In this document: positions 15,660 through 22,464 of the stretch, piece after piece | Layout: each line of letters opens with the position of its first letter | Numbering within the stretch: the first letter of the stretch is position 1 | Source of the DNA: JAUWOY01 sp034431315 | Lineage (GTDB): Bacteria > Chloroflexota > Anaerolineae > VGOG01 | DNA length: 26,425 nt | Reading direction: 5' to 3' | Assembly (NCBI GenBank): GCA_034431315.1 | Contig: DAOUDK010000025.1 | Coordinates: 1 to 26,425 of the forward strand | Made by a program: the position numbers and the translations under genes | Notes under the pieces: model-generated | What the model saw: the letters and a program-made list of their open reading frames with translations, nothing else | What the model was told of the DNA's origin: nothing | Database searches by the model: none

Positions 15660-15944
15660 CTATCCGCCAGCGATGGCGGGGAACAGCATCAGTTCCTCTC
15701 CATCAGTCAGAGGGGTGTCGTGCTGGTCGGGGCGCACCAGTTGCCGGTTGCGAAAGACAGCCAGGTGCAACGAGATGCCCCCCTCGGGCTCGAAGAGCAT
15801 CTCCCGCAGTGCGGGCCCGTGGCGCTGCGCCAGGTGCTCCAGTGCCTCGCGCAATGAGGTACTTGCAGGCAGCGTGATCGTTTCCTCGGCAACGCCAGTC
15901 ATCCGGCGCAGCAAGTTGTGGTAGCGCACGGTCACGGTGATCAT
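15660..15944 (-). CDS. MoaD/ThiS-like ubiquitin-fold sulfur carrier
   Basis: A 94-residue protein starting MITVTVRYHNLLRRMTG and ending FPAIAGG. The terminal Gly-Gly is the thiocarboxylation site by which MoaD-type carriers deliver sulfur to the pterin dithiolene. The beta-grasp pattern is visible: two N-terminal strands, the helix LREALEHLAQRHG, and a final DGEELMLFPAIAGG strand-turn. Its ATG overlaps the TGA stop of AOR paralog 1 as ATGA (15941-15944), so it is co-translated with a tungstopterin enzyme. This strongly suggests a dedicated role in making that cofactor. MoaE and MoeB partners are not in the window. Confidence 0.88.
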   Translation of the reverse strand: MITVTVRYHNLLRRMTGVAEETITLPASTSLREALEHLAQRHGPALREMLFEPEGGISLHLAVFRNRQLVRPDQHDTPLTDGEELMLFPAIAGG

Positions 15945-17842
15945 AGCAGGTTCAGCCGTTCGGCCGCCTCCTCTAATCCCAGTTCGCGCAGCTTCTCCGC
16001 GGTGGGCCAACCGGTGGCCAAGTCCCAGCCCCGCAGACGGTAGTATTCGTCCAGCATCGGCCCCAGGTCAGTGACCTGCCCCCGGGCGTTGCCGGAGGGT
16101 GAGGGCTCCTCGGCGAAGCGGCGGGGGAGGCGGTCGTCGGCGCGGCCGATGCCGTGCCAGACGTTGTAGCAGCGCTGCAGGTTGTAGATGCGCTCGCCGA
16201 TGCGCTTCAGCCGCTCGACGGGCATCTCCATGCCGGTGGCTGCCTCCAGCGCAGCGGCGATGTCGGGCCAGTAGAGTTCGGCCATGACGAAGGTGCCGCC
16301 CGACTTGCACACCCCCACTGAGTCCACCACCGCGCCGAAGTCCTCACCGTCCTTGACCAGCATCGGCTTGTGCTTCGTCGCCAGCGGATCCACGAGCTCC
16401 GGCAGGTACTGCTCCCCGTAGCGGCGGCGGCCTTCATCTGGACAACCGGTCTCGTCAATGGTGGGGAAGGCTTTGAGGTGGTCGGCCCCTCGGCTGGAGG
16501 TGGCGTGCGCCAGGCCCATGGATCTCTGGGCGCGGCCGTCCTGTGCGGCGATCTCCAGCCCTTTGACGTGCATGGCGTACTGTTCCGCGCCTCGCCCGAT
16601 GGCCTGGGCTGCGTGGCGCGTGCCTTCGGCCAGCAGGCCGCCGAAGCCCTCCCGTCGGGCGATCATCCCCAGCAACTGGAAAACCACATCCATGTCGCCC
16701 CAGCACAGCGCCAGCCCGCCGGTATCGTCCAGATTGAGGATCTCCTCTTCCCACAATTCCATGGCGAAACTGATGGCCCGTCCTGCCGAAATGGTGTCCA
16801 TGCCCAGCTCGTCGCACAACTGGTTGGCAGCCAGGATGCTGTCCAGGTCAGCGTTCCAGATGCCAGAGCCCAGCGCGCTCATCGTCTCGTACTCGACGCT
16901 GTGCAAGGCCAGGCCGAAGTGAGGACCGTCGGGGAGGTGGTAAAGTTTGTCGCATCCGACTGGACAGCCGAAGCAGGCCAGGTGGCGCACGAAGGCCCGC
17001 GCTTCCAGTGCCTCGGCGCTGATTTTGTCCACCTCGGGGAAGCTGCCCATCTGAAAGTTTTTGGTGGGAAAGCGGCCCAGCGTGTCCATCAGGGCCACGA
17101 TGCCGGGAGTGCCGTGGGCGGAGACGGCGGGGAAGAGGGGATTGACACGGAGGCGGCGGTGGAAGTCAACTGCCAGGTCGTGGAAGCGGGCCGGATCGGC
17201 CACGCGCACGGGACCGCGGCCGCGCACGGCGACGGCCTTGAGATTTTTGCTGCCCATCACCGCGCCCAGCCCGCAGCGGGCGGCGGATCGCTGGGGAGTA
17301 AGCTGGATGGCGGCAAAGCGTACCAGATGCTCACCAGCCGGCCCAATAGTTGCCGTTTTGACCTGGGGATCGCCCCAGGCCTGGCGGATGGCTGTTTCGG
17401 TCTGGGAGGTGGTGAGCCCCCACAGGTCACGGGCGTCGCGCAGCTCCACCCGCTCGTCGGCGATGGCCAGGCAGACCGGATGCGGGGCCTGTCCGGTGAC
17501 GACGACGGCATCCCAACCGGCGAACTTGAGTTCAGGGCCGAAGAAGCCGCCGGCGTTGGCGTCGCCGTAGATGCCGGTGAGGGGCGATTTGGCGATGACC
17601 TCCATCCGACCGGTGTTGGGCACCAGCGTGCCGCACAGGGGGCCGGTGGCAAAGATGAGCAGGCTTTCAGGGGCCAAAGGGGCCACCTCCGGCCCGACCT
17701 GCTCCCACAGCAAGCGGGTTCCGAAACCGTTGCCTCCCAGGTATCCTTCGGCCAATGCCGCGTCGTACTTGCGTGGCTCGATCTTGCCTGTGCTCAGGTT
17801 TACGTGCAGCCATTTGCCGGTGTAACCCTTGTAGGGGAACAT
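15941..17842 (-). CDS. Tungsten-dependent aldehyde:ferredoxin oxidoreductase family, paralog 1
   Basis: A 633-residue AOR-family protein. I prefer the ATG at 17842, preceded by GGAG and beginning MFPYKGYTGKWLHVNL, the usual AOR start; the ATG six codons earlier has no ribosome binding site. The pterin-binding N-terminal domain shows SPLTGIYGDANAGGFFGPELKFAG and the phrase AARCGLGAVMGSKNLKAV. The iron-sulfur ligands are C290, C293 and C297 (CFGCPVGC) and C512 in DSVGVCKSGG, the complete set for one 4Fe-4S cluster. Such enzymes interconvert acids and aldehydes, or reduce aromatic rings in the BamB branch, using low-potential electrons. The four-cluster ferredoxin encoded just upstream is the probable electron partner, and a MoaD-like gene follows. 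The substrate is unknown. Confidence 0.93.
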   Translation of the reverse strand: MFPYKGYTGKWLHVNLSTGKIEPRKYDAALAEGYLGGNGFGTRLLWEQVGPEVAPLAPESLLIFATGPLCGTLVPNTGRMEVIAKSPLTGIYGDANAGGFFGPELKFAGWDAVVVTGQAPHPVCLAIADERVELRDARDLWGLTTSQTETAIRQAWGDPQVKTATIGPAGEHLVRFAAIQLTPQRSAARCGLGAVMGSKNLKAVAVRGRGPVRVADPARFHDLAVDFHRRLRVNPLFPAVSAHGTPGIVALMDTLGRFPTKNFQMGSFPEVDKISAEALEARAFVRHLACFGCPVGCDKLYHLPDGPHFGLALHSVEYETMSALGSGIWNADLDSILAANQLCDELGMDTISAGRAISFAMELWEEEILNLDDTGGLALCWGDMDVVFQLLGMIARREGFGGLLAEGTRHAAQAIGRGAEQYAMHVKGLEIAAQDGRAQRSMGLAHATSSRGADHLKAFPTIDETGCPDEGRRRYGEQYLPELVDPLATKHKPMLVKDGEDFGAVVDSVGVCKSGGTFVMAELYWPDIAAALEAATGMEMPVERLKRIGERIYNLQRCYNVWHGIGRADDRLPRRFAEEPSPSGNARGQVTDLGPMLDEYYRLRGWDLATGWPTAEKLRELGLEEAAERLNLL

Positions 17843-17860
17843 TCGTTTGCTCCGGGTCAT

Positions 17861-17885
17861 CGTGAAACGTCAAACGTCAAACGTG
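17861..17885. repeat. ACGTTTG heptamer repeat between ferredoxin and AOR genes
   Basis: On the minus strand ACGTTTG, ACGTTTG and ACGTTTC follow each other with partial flanking units. It occupies most of the gap between the ferredoxin stop (17895) and the AOR start and replaces a normal ribosome binding site for the upstream alternative ATG. Confidence 0.75.
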
Positions 17886-17894
17886 AGGGGAGGT

Positions 17895-18302
17895 TCATGG
17901 TTTATGTTGCAGCGCAATCGCCCCACTTGGACACATCGCCGCGCACTCCGGTTCCCCGCCGCACAAATCACACTTGAGGGGCAGGCCCACTTCCTCGGCA
18001 AAAACAATTCCGCCAAAAGAGCAAGCTTCCACGCAGTCGCCGCAGCCGATGCACTCCTCCACGTCCACGATCCAGGCTCCGGTGCGCTCATTGAGGGTGA
18101 TCGCCTCCACCGGGCAGGCGGCGGCGCAAGGCGCGTCCTCGCATTGGCGACAGACGATGGGGATAAAAGGGCCATCGTCGCTTTGAGCAACGACAGTGAT
18201 GCGCGCCCGCTGCGGCCAGATGGCCCCCTCGTGGTGGAAGGAGCAAAAGTTCTCGCAGATGCGACATCCGGTGCATTTTTCAGCGGTGATTTCCAGGTGC
18301 AC
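17895..18302 (-). CDS. Four-cluster 4Fe-4S ferredoxin, probable AOR electron-transfer subunit
   Basis: A 135-residue protein starting at GTG (18302), five bases after GGAGG; another GTG four codons earlier lies upstream of this site. Sixteen cysteines fall into four groups: CTGCRICENFC near the start, CRQCEDAPCAAACP, CIGCGDCVEACSF and CDLCGGEPECAAMCP. This is the arrangement of HycB/DmsB-like proteins with four 4Fe-4S clusters. A 16-kDa four-cluster subunit of this kind pairs with the tungsten subunit in the bacterial AOR of Aromatoleum, so the order ferredoxin then AOR here fits an AorA-AorB-like complex. A third, flavin subunit such as AorC is not encoded nearby. Confidence 0.88.
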   Translation of the reverse strand: MHLEITAEKCTGCRICENFCSFHHEGAIWPQRARITVVAQSDDGPFIPIVCRQCEDAPCAAACPVEAITLNERTGAWIVDVEECIGCGDCVEACSFGGIVFAEEVGLPLKCDLCGGEPECAAMCPSGAIALQHKP

Positions 18303-18332
18303 GTTTGCCTCCACTATTGAGCCGACGGCAGG

Positions 18333-19181
18333 CTAACTGCCAATCCGGACTGGTTGGCCTGCTTCGCTCGCTGTTTCGGCCAGTAGCGCCCTGGCGCGTT
18401 CCGCTACGCGCACCGAGATAACCCTCAGCAGTAATTGCCCTCTCTCCACGCTGGCAGTCAGTTCGGGATCGTTCGACTCGTCCTCGACAGCCGTGAAGAC
18501 ACCGATGTACTTGTGACTGGTCCCCTGACGGCGCCGCAGGTGTTCCGGCTGCTTGGCGTAGTACGGCCTGAGAGTACGGTCTGTCCCCAGCGTCTTACTC
18601 AAGTCAACCAGATCTGGTCGAATGGCCATCAAGAGCGAGGTTTCACCGCCAGCAGCGTGCTCGCGCGGGTAGTGTAGGTCGGGGACCATTTCTTGATCGG
18701 TCAGTAATATCCATTTCATGTCCGAGTGCTGTGCGAGGAACTGCTCTCCACTGGCCCGGATCGCCGCCAGGTTGTACTGCTCAGACCAGTGGCCGCTGAC
18801 CACTACGATGACTCGGAACCCGCGTCGCCGCATAGCCTCGTAAATATCGAGTAGCAAGTTGTGGTACGTCTCAGGGCGTAGCCAGAACATGTTGCCGGGG
18901 ACGTGGTAGCGCTCACCTTTTTCGATGCCCCCGGTGAGGTATGAGCCGCCCTCCAGGTCCTCGCGATAGTCAGTGGCCCAATACAACGGCGGTACAACGA
19001 CACCCCCGGATTGTTGTGCTGCTTGTACGCAGATGGCATGAGCCTTGATGGCGTCGAGGCCCACCGCATTGTGCTCGCCGTGCCATTCAAGGACACCGAG
19101 GGGTAGGTAACAAATTGGCGCTTCGGCTATAGCCTGAGCGAGTTCCCAGGGGAACATTTCCTCGGATTGCACTTTGGTCAT
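18333..19181 (-). CDS. Creatininase-family metal-dependent amidohydrolase
   Basis: A 282-residue protein of the creatininase fold. Expected metal ligands are visible: E32 and H34 in LGVLEWHGEH, D43 in NAVGLDAIKAH, the GHW at 130-132 in the place of NGHGGN, and E180 in REHAAGGETSLLMAIRPDLVDL. Family members open or close cyclic amides (creatinine to creatine) or cleave formamides in flavin synthesis. The W in GHWSEQ differs from the common NGHGGN, suggesting a different substrate. The start is the ATG at 19181, only nine bases after the hydantoinase stop, with no strong ribosome binding site, so translation is probably coupled. The neighbouring hydantoinase points to a ring-opening role on a related compound. 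Confidence 0.83.
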   Translation of the reverse strand: MTKVQSEEMFPWELAQAIAEAPICYLPLGVLEWHGEHNAVGLDAIKAHAICVQAAQQSGGVVVPPLYWATDYREDLEGGSYLTGGIEKGERYHVPGNMFWLRPETYHNLLLDIYEAMRRRGFRVIVVVSGHWSEQYNLAAIRASGEQFLAQHSDMKWILLTDQEMVPDLHYPREHAAGGETSLLMAIRPDLVDLSKTLGTDRTLRPYYAKQPEHLRRRQGTSHKYIGVFTAVEDESNDPELTASVERGQLLLRVISVRVAERARALLAETASEAGQPVRIGS

Positions 19182-19190
19182 GGTAAACGA

Positions 19191-20546
19191 TTACCGTTCC
19201 CGAAATACGAAGCGTCCCCATCCCACCTGGCCCACGAACTCCCCATCGCGCACGATGACCCGTCCCCGGCTGAGCACGTCGCGGGGCCACCCCTGGACAG
19301 TCATCCCTTCGTAGGGCGACCAGTCTACCTGCTCGTGGAGTGTCCTCCCAGCCTGGATGGTCACCCAGCGGGCTGGGTTGAAGATCACCAGGTCGGCGTC
19401 GAAGCCGGGCGCGATTTGCCCCTTGCGGCGCAGGCCGAAGATGCGGGCCGGGTTGGCGCAACAGACCTCGACCCAGCGCCCCAGCGTCTGCCAGTGGCGC
19501 TGGCCGAAGTGGTAGGCCAGGCTCAGACGCGCCTCGATGGAAGGGAGCCCACCGGGGATGGTCGTGAAGTCGGCATGACCGGCTTTTTCATCGGCGGTGA
19601 AGGGGCAATGGTCGGTGGCCAGCACGTCCAGGTCGCCCCAGGCCAGCGCGTGCCACAGCGCCGATTGGTCAGCCTCGCTTCGCAGCGGCGGCGCGCAAAC
19701 GAAGCGTTCTCCGTGCGGCCCGTCGAGGGCATCTGCTGTCAGCGACAGGTATTGCGGGCAGGTCTCGCCGTAGACCGGCTCCCCTCGCGCACGAGCGGCT
19801 GCGATGCGGTCGGCAGCTTCGGCGCAGGAAACGTGCACGATGTAGAGGGGGCTCCCGGCCAGCGCGGCGACGTCAATGGCACGGCTCACCGCCTCCGCCT
19901 CTTGCCGGGGCGGACGGGTCAGCGGATGGTAGATGGGAGCGGTGTTGCCCTGGGCCACCGCCTGGGCACGCAGCGTTTCGCATAAGGGGCCGTTTTCACA
20001 ATGGATAACAGGCAGGCCGCCGACCGCCGCCACCGCCCTCAGCACTGTGTAGAGCTGGGTGTCGTCGAGGAGAAAGCCCTCGTAGGCCAGGTATAGTTTG
20101 AAACTGGGCACACCTGCTGCCACGACCTTCGGCAGCGCATTCAGCGACTCCGGGTGGGCGGCGTGCCAGGTGGGGATGGTCGTATGCAGACCATAGTCCA
20201 CCGCCACGCGGCCATCGGCCTCGGCGCGGCGGTTTTCCAGCGCGTCCAGCAGCGGCTCTTCTGGCTCCGGCTCGACGAAGTCAATCACCGTGGTCGTGCC
20301 GCCCAGCGCCGCCGCGACGGTGCCGCTGGTGAAATCGTCGCTGCTGGTGTAGTTCCCCACCGGCATCTGCAGGTGGACGTGGGGGTCTATCCCGCCGGGC
20401 AGCACATAGCAGCCCGTGGCGTCGAGTTCGACCACGCCATGTAATCTCTCGCCCAGGGCGGCGATGCGCTCTCCGGCGATGCCCACGTCAGCAGAGAAGA
20501 TGCTGCCGGGGGTGATCAGCGTGCCGTTGCGGATCACTATGTCCAT
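19191..20546 (-). CDS. Dihydropyrimidinase / hydantoinase
   Basis: A 451-residue amidohydrolase of the cyclic-amide branch. The binuclear metal site is complete: H56 and H58 in GGIDPHVHLQ, the carbamylated K150 in VPSFKLYLAYEG, H182 in VIHCENG, H238 in YIVHVSCAEA and D312 in LATDHCPF. It would hydrolyse dihydropyrimidines or hydantoins to N-carbamoyl amino acids in the cytosol. The length is normal. The ATG lies within the last codons of AOR paralog 2 (10-base overlap), showing that a tungsten enzyme and a ring-opening hydrolase are made together. No carbamoylase that would take the product further is in the window. Confidence 0.92.
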   Translation of the reverse strand: MDIVIRNGTLITPGSIFSADVGIAGERIAALGERLHGVVELDATGCYVLPGGIDPHVHLQMPVGNYTSSDDFTSGTVAAALGGTTTVIDFVEPEPEEPLLDALENRRAEADGRVAVDYGLHTTIPTWHAAHPESLNALPKVVAAGVPSFKLYLAYEGFLLDDTQLYTVLRAVAAVGGLPVIHCENGPLCETLRAQAVAQGNTAPIYHPLTRPPRQEAEAVSRAIDVAALAGSPLYIVHVSCAEAADRIAAARARGEPVYGETCPQYLSLTADALDGPHGERFVCAPPLRSEADQSALWHALAWGDLDVLATDHCPFTADEKAGHADFTTIPGGLPSIEARLSLAYHFGQRHWQTLGRWVEVCCANPARIFGLRRKGQIAPGFDADLVIFNPARWVTIQAGRTLHEQVDWSPYEGMTVQGWPRDVLSRGRVIVRDGEFVGQVGWGRFVFRER

Positions 20547-22399
20547 TCGTCTAACTCCAATCTCCGCAGCGTCTCCGGAGTGGGGACGCCCTTGTCGTCC
20601 CAGCCCCGCAGACGGTAGTAGCGGCTCAACATGGCCTCGAAATCGCGCAGGCGGCCGATGTGCACTGGCTCCCCCGTCGCCTCGCCGTGTTCGAAGGAGC
20701 GCACCTCCAGCGGCTCCGAAGTGAAGCGGGATGGCAACTGGTCGTCGGCCCGCGAGAGCCCCAGACGCACGTTGTACAGCCGCTCCAGGTTGACGATGCG
20801 CTCACCTGCCGTCAACAGCTCCTCGCCGCTGACCTCCCGCTCCCACAGCGCGCTCAGCCCCGTCGCCAGGTCGTCCGGGAAGAGGGCGTAGGTCTCGGCG
20901 GTGGTGAACTTGCAGACGCCCAGCGCGTCGGAGAGGGCGCAGTAGTGCTCACTAAAGACCACCAGGTCGGGCTTGTAGGTCTCATTGTCCGTGTCCATCA
21001 GGGCGGGGATGATCTCCGAGGGAAAGAGACGTTGGGCAACGTCCCAGGCTCCCGCCAGGTCTATCGTCGGCAGGGCGTAGAGGTGGTCGGCCCCCCGGTT
21101 GGAGGTGGCGTGGCCCAGGCCGAATCCCTTGGCGATGCGTGGCTCCTGGCGGGGGAGTTCCATCCCCTTGACGTGCATGGCATAGCGCGGCGCGTCCCCG
21201 CCGATGATCTGCGCGGCGCGACGAGTGCCATCGGCCAGCAGGTTGCCTAACCCACGCCGGTGGGCGATGCGCTCGATGAGGCTCAGGACGGCCTCGGCGT
21301 TGCCCCACGCCAACTGCATGTCGGGGTCATCAAGCAGGCCGCGCTGGTGACACTTCAGAGCAAAGGCGATGGTTGTGCCGGTGGAGATGGTATCCAGCCC
21401 CAGGTCGTCGCACAGCCGGTTGGCGTGGATGATGACCTCAGGGTCGTCTATCCCGCACATCGGCCCCAGGGCGTTGAGGGTCTCGTATTCGGGGCCTTCC
21501 AGGTCGCCGGCATAGGGGCCGTTTTCGACGCGGGTGACGCGGCCGCAGCGGATGGGGCAGGCGAAGCAACCCTTGGTCTTGCGTGTGTAACGGGCGATGG
21601 CGTGGGCGTCTACCCGGTCCGCCCAGGGCACCTGCCCCAGTTGGTGGTTGTGGGCCGGTAGGTCGCCAACGCGGTTTTTGATGGCCACCAGGTGGACGGT
21701 GCCCCACTCGCGCAGGCCGGCCACGGACGGATGATCGCGCACTTGTGCGAAAGCGCGGCGGGCTTGGTCGCGAAAAGCGGGAGGCAGGTTCAAGGGACGA
21801 CGGCCGCACACGACGACGGCCTTGAGGTTTTTGCTGCCCATCACCGCACCGCCGCCGCAGCGGGCCGCCGCCCGGCCTCCGTCGTTGATGATGGCAGCGA
21901 AGCGGACGCCGCACTCCCCCGCCGGGCCGATGCAGGCCACGCGAGCCTTGCCGGTCGCCAGGGCGTCGTGAGTGGCCTCGGTGCCCAGTCCCCACAGGTG
22001 ATCGGCGGGCCGGATGGCGACGCCCTCCGGCGTCACCTCCAGATAGACGGGGCGGTCAGCGCGGCCGGTGATAACGAGCGCGTCGTACCCGGCGCGGCGC
22101 AGGGCCGGGCCAAAGAAGCCGCCAGCGTTGGCGTAGCCATAGATGCCCGTGAGCGGGGAGTGGAAGGTGACGTGATAACGAGCGCCGGCCGGCCAGGGCG
22201 TGCCGGTCAGCGGGCCGGTGGTAAAGATGAGCGGGTTTTCGGGCGACAGGGGATTGGACGGGTCGGCCAGGTGGCGGGACAGCAACGCTGCGCCCACCCC
22301 TCGCCCGCCCACGAACCGAGTATTTAGATCGGCATCGGCAGGCTGAAGGCGAATGGCGCCGCTGGAGAGGTCAACCCAGGCTGTGTTTTGCATCGTCAT
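20537..22399 (-). CDS. Tungsten-dependent aldehyde:ferredoxin oxidoreductase family, paralog 2
   Basis: A 620-residue AOR-family protein. Cofactor-domain phrases SPLTGIYGYANAGGFFGPALRRAG and AARCGGGAVMGSKNLKAV match paralog 1 closely, and the cluster ligands C278, C281, C285 (CFACPIRC) and C496 (LGVCKFT) are all present. The C-terminal part ends ADDQLPSRF...YYRLRGWDDKGVPTPETLRRLEL as in other AORs. The two paralogs are clearly diverged from each other and thus probably act on different substrates or in a complex. The start ATG at 22399 has only a weak ribosome binding site and stands just after a hairpin, so it may have its own control. It overlaps the hydantoinase gene by ten bases. Confidence 0.93.
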   Translation of the reverse strand: MTMQNTAWVDLSSGAIRLQPADADLNTRFVGGRGVGAALLSRHLADPSNPLSPENPLIFTTGPLTGTPWPAGARYHVTFHSPLTGIYGYANAGGFFGPALRRAGYDALVITGRADRPVYLEVTPEGVAIRPADHLWGLGTEATHDALATGKARVACIGPAGECGVRFAAIINDGGRAAARCGGGAVMGSKNLKAVVVCGRRPLNLPPAFRDQARRAFAQVRDHPSVAGLREWGTVHLVAIKNRVGDLPAHNHQLGQVPWADRVDAHAIARYTRKTKGCFACPIRCGRVTRVENGPYAGDLEGPEYETLNALGPMCGIDDPEVIIHANRLCDDLGLDTISTGTTIAFALKCHQRGLLDDPDMQLAWGNAEAVLSLIERIAHRRGLGNLLADGTRRAAQIIGGDAPRYAMHVKGMELPRQEPRIAKGFGLGHATSNRGADHLYALPTIDLAGAWDVAQRLFPSEIIPALMDTDNETYKPDLVVFSEHYCALSDALGVCKFTTAETYALFPDDLATGLSALWEREVSGEELLTAGERIVNLERLYNVRLGLSRADDQLPSRFTSEPLEVRSFEHGEATGEPVHIGRLRDFEAMLSRYYRLRGWDDKGVPTPETLRRLELDEWT

Positions 22400-22406
22400 T
22401 CTTGAA

Positions 22407-22448
22407 AAGTACCCTCCCCAAGGCGAGGAGCCTACGGGGAGGGTACTT
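22407..22448 (-). terminator. 13-bp hairpin after the duplicated-domain lipoprotein gene
   Basis: AAGTACCCTCCCC (22407-22419) pairs perfectly with GGGGAGGGTACTT (22436-22448), and the inner AGGC/GCCT lengthens it. On the minus strand the stem ends in TACTTTTC, a short T-run. It lies between the lipoprotein stop (22465) and the AOR2 start (22399), so it probably lowers or stops read-through and leaves the lipoprotein mRNA more abundant. Confidence 0.6.
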
Positions 22449-22464
22449 CATCAATCTTTGCAGC

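Noticed and set aside
16370..17977. A 535-codon plus-strand open frame across AOR paralog 1
   Set aside because: It is the antisense shadow of a GC-rich gene with complete AOR motifs; it has no ribosome binding site and no recognisable domain.
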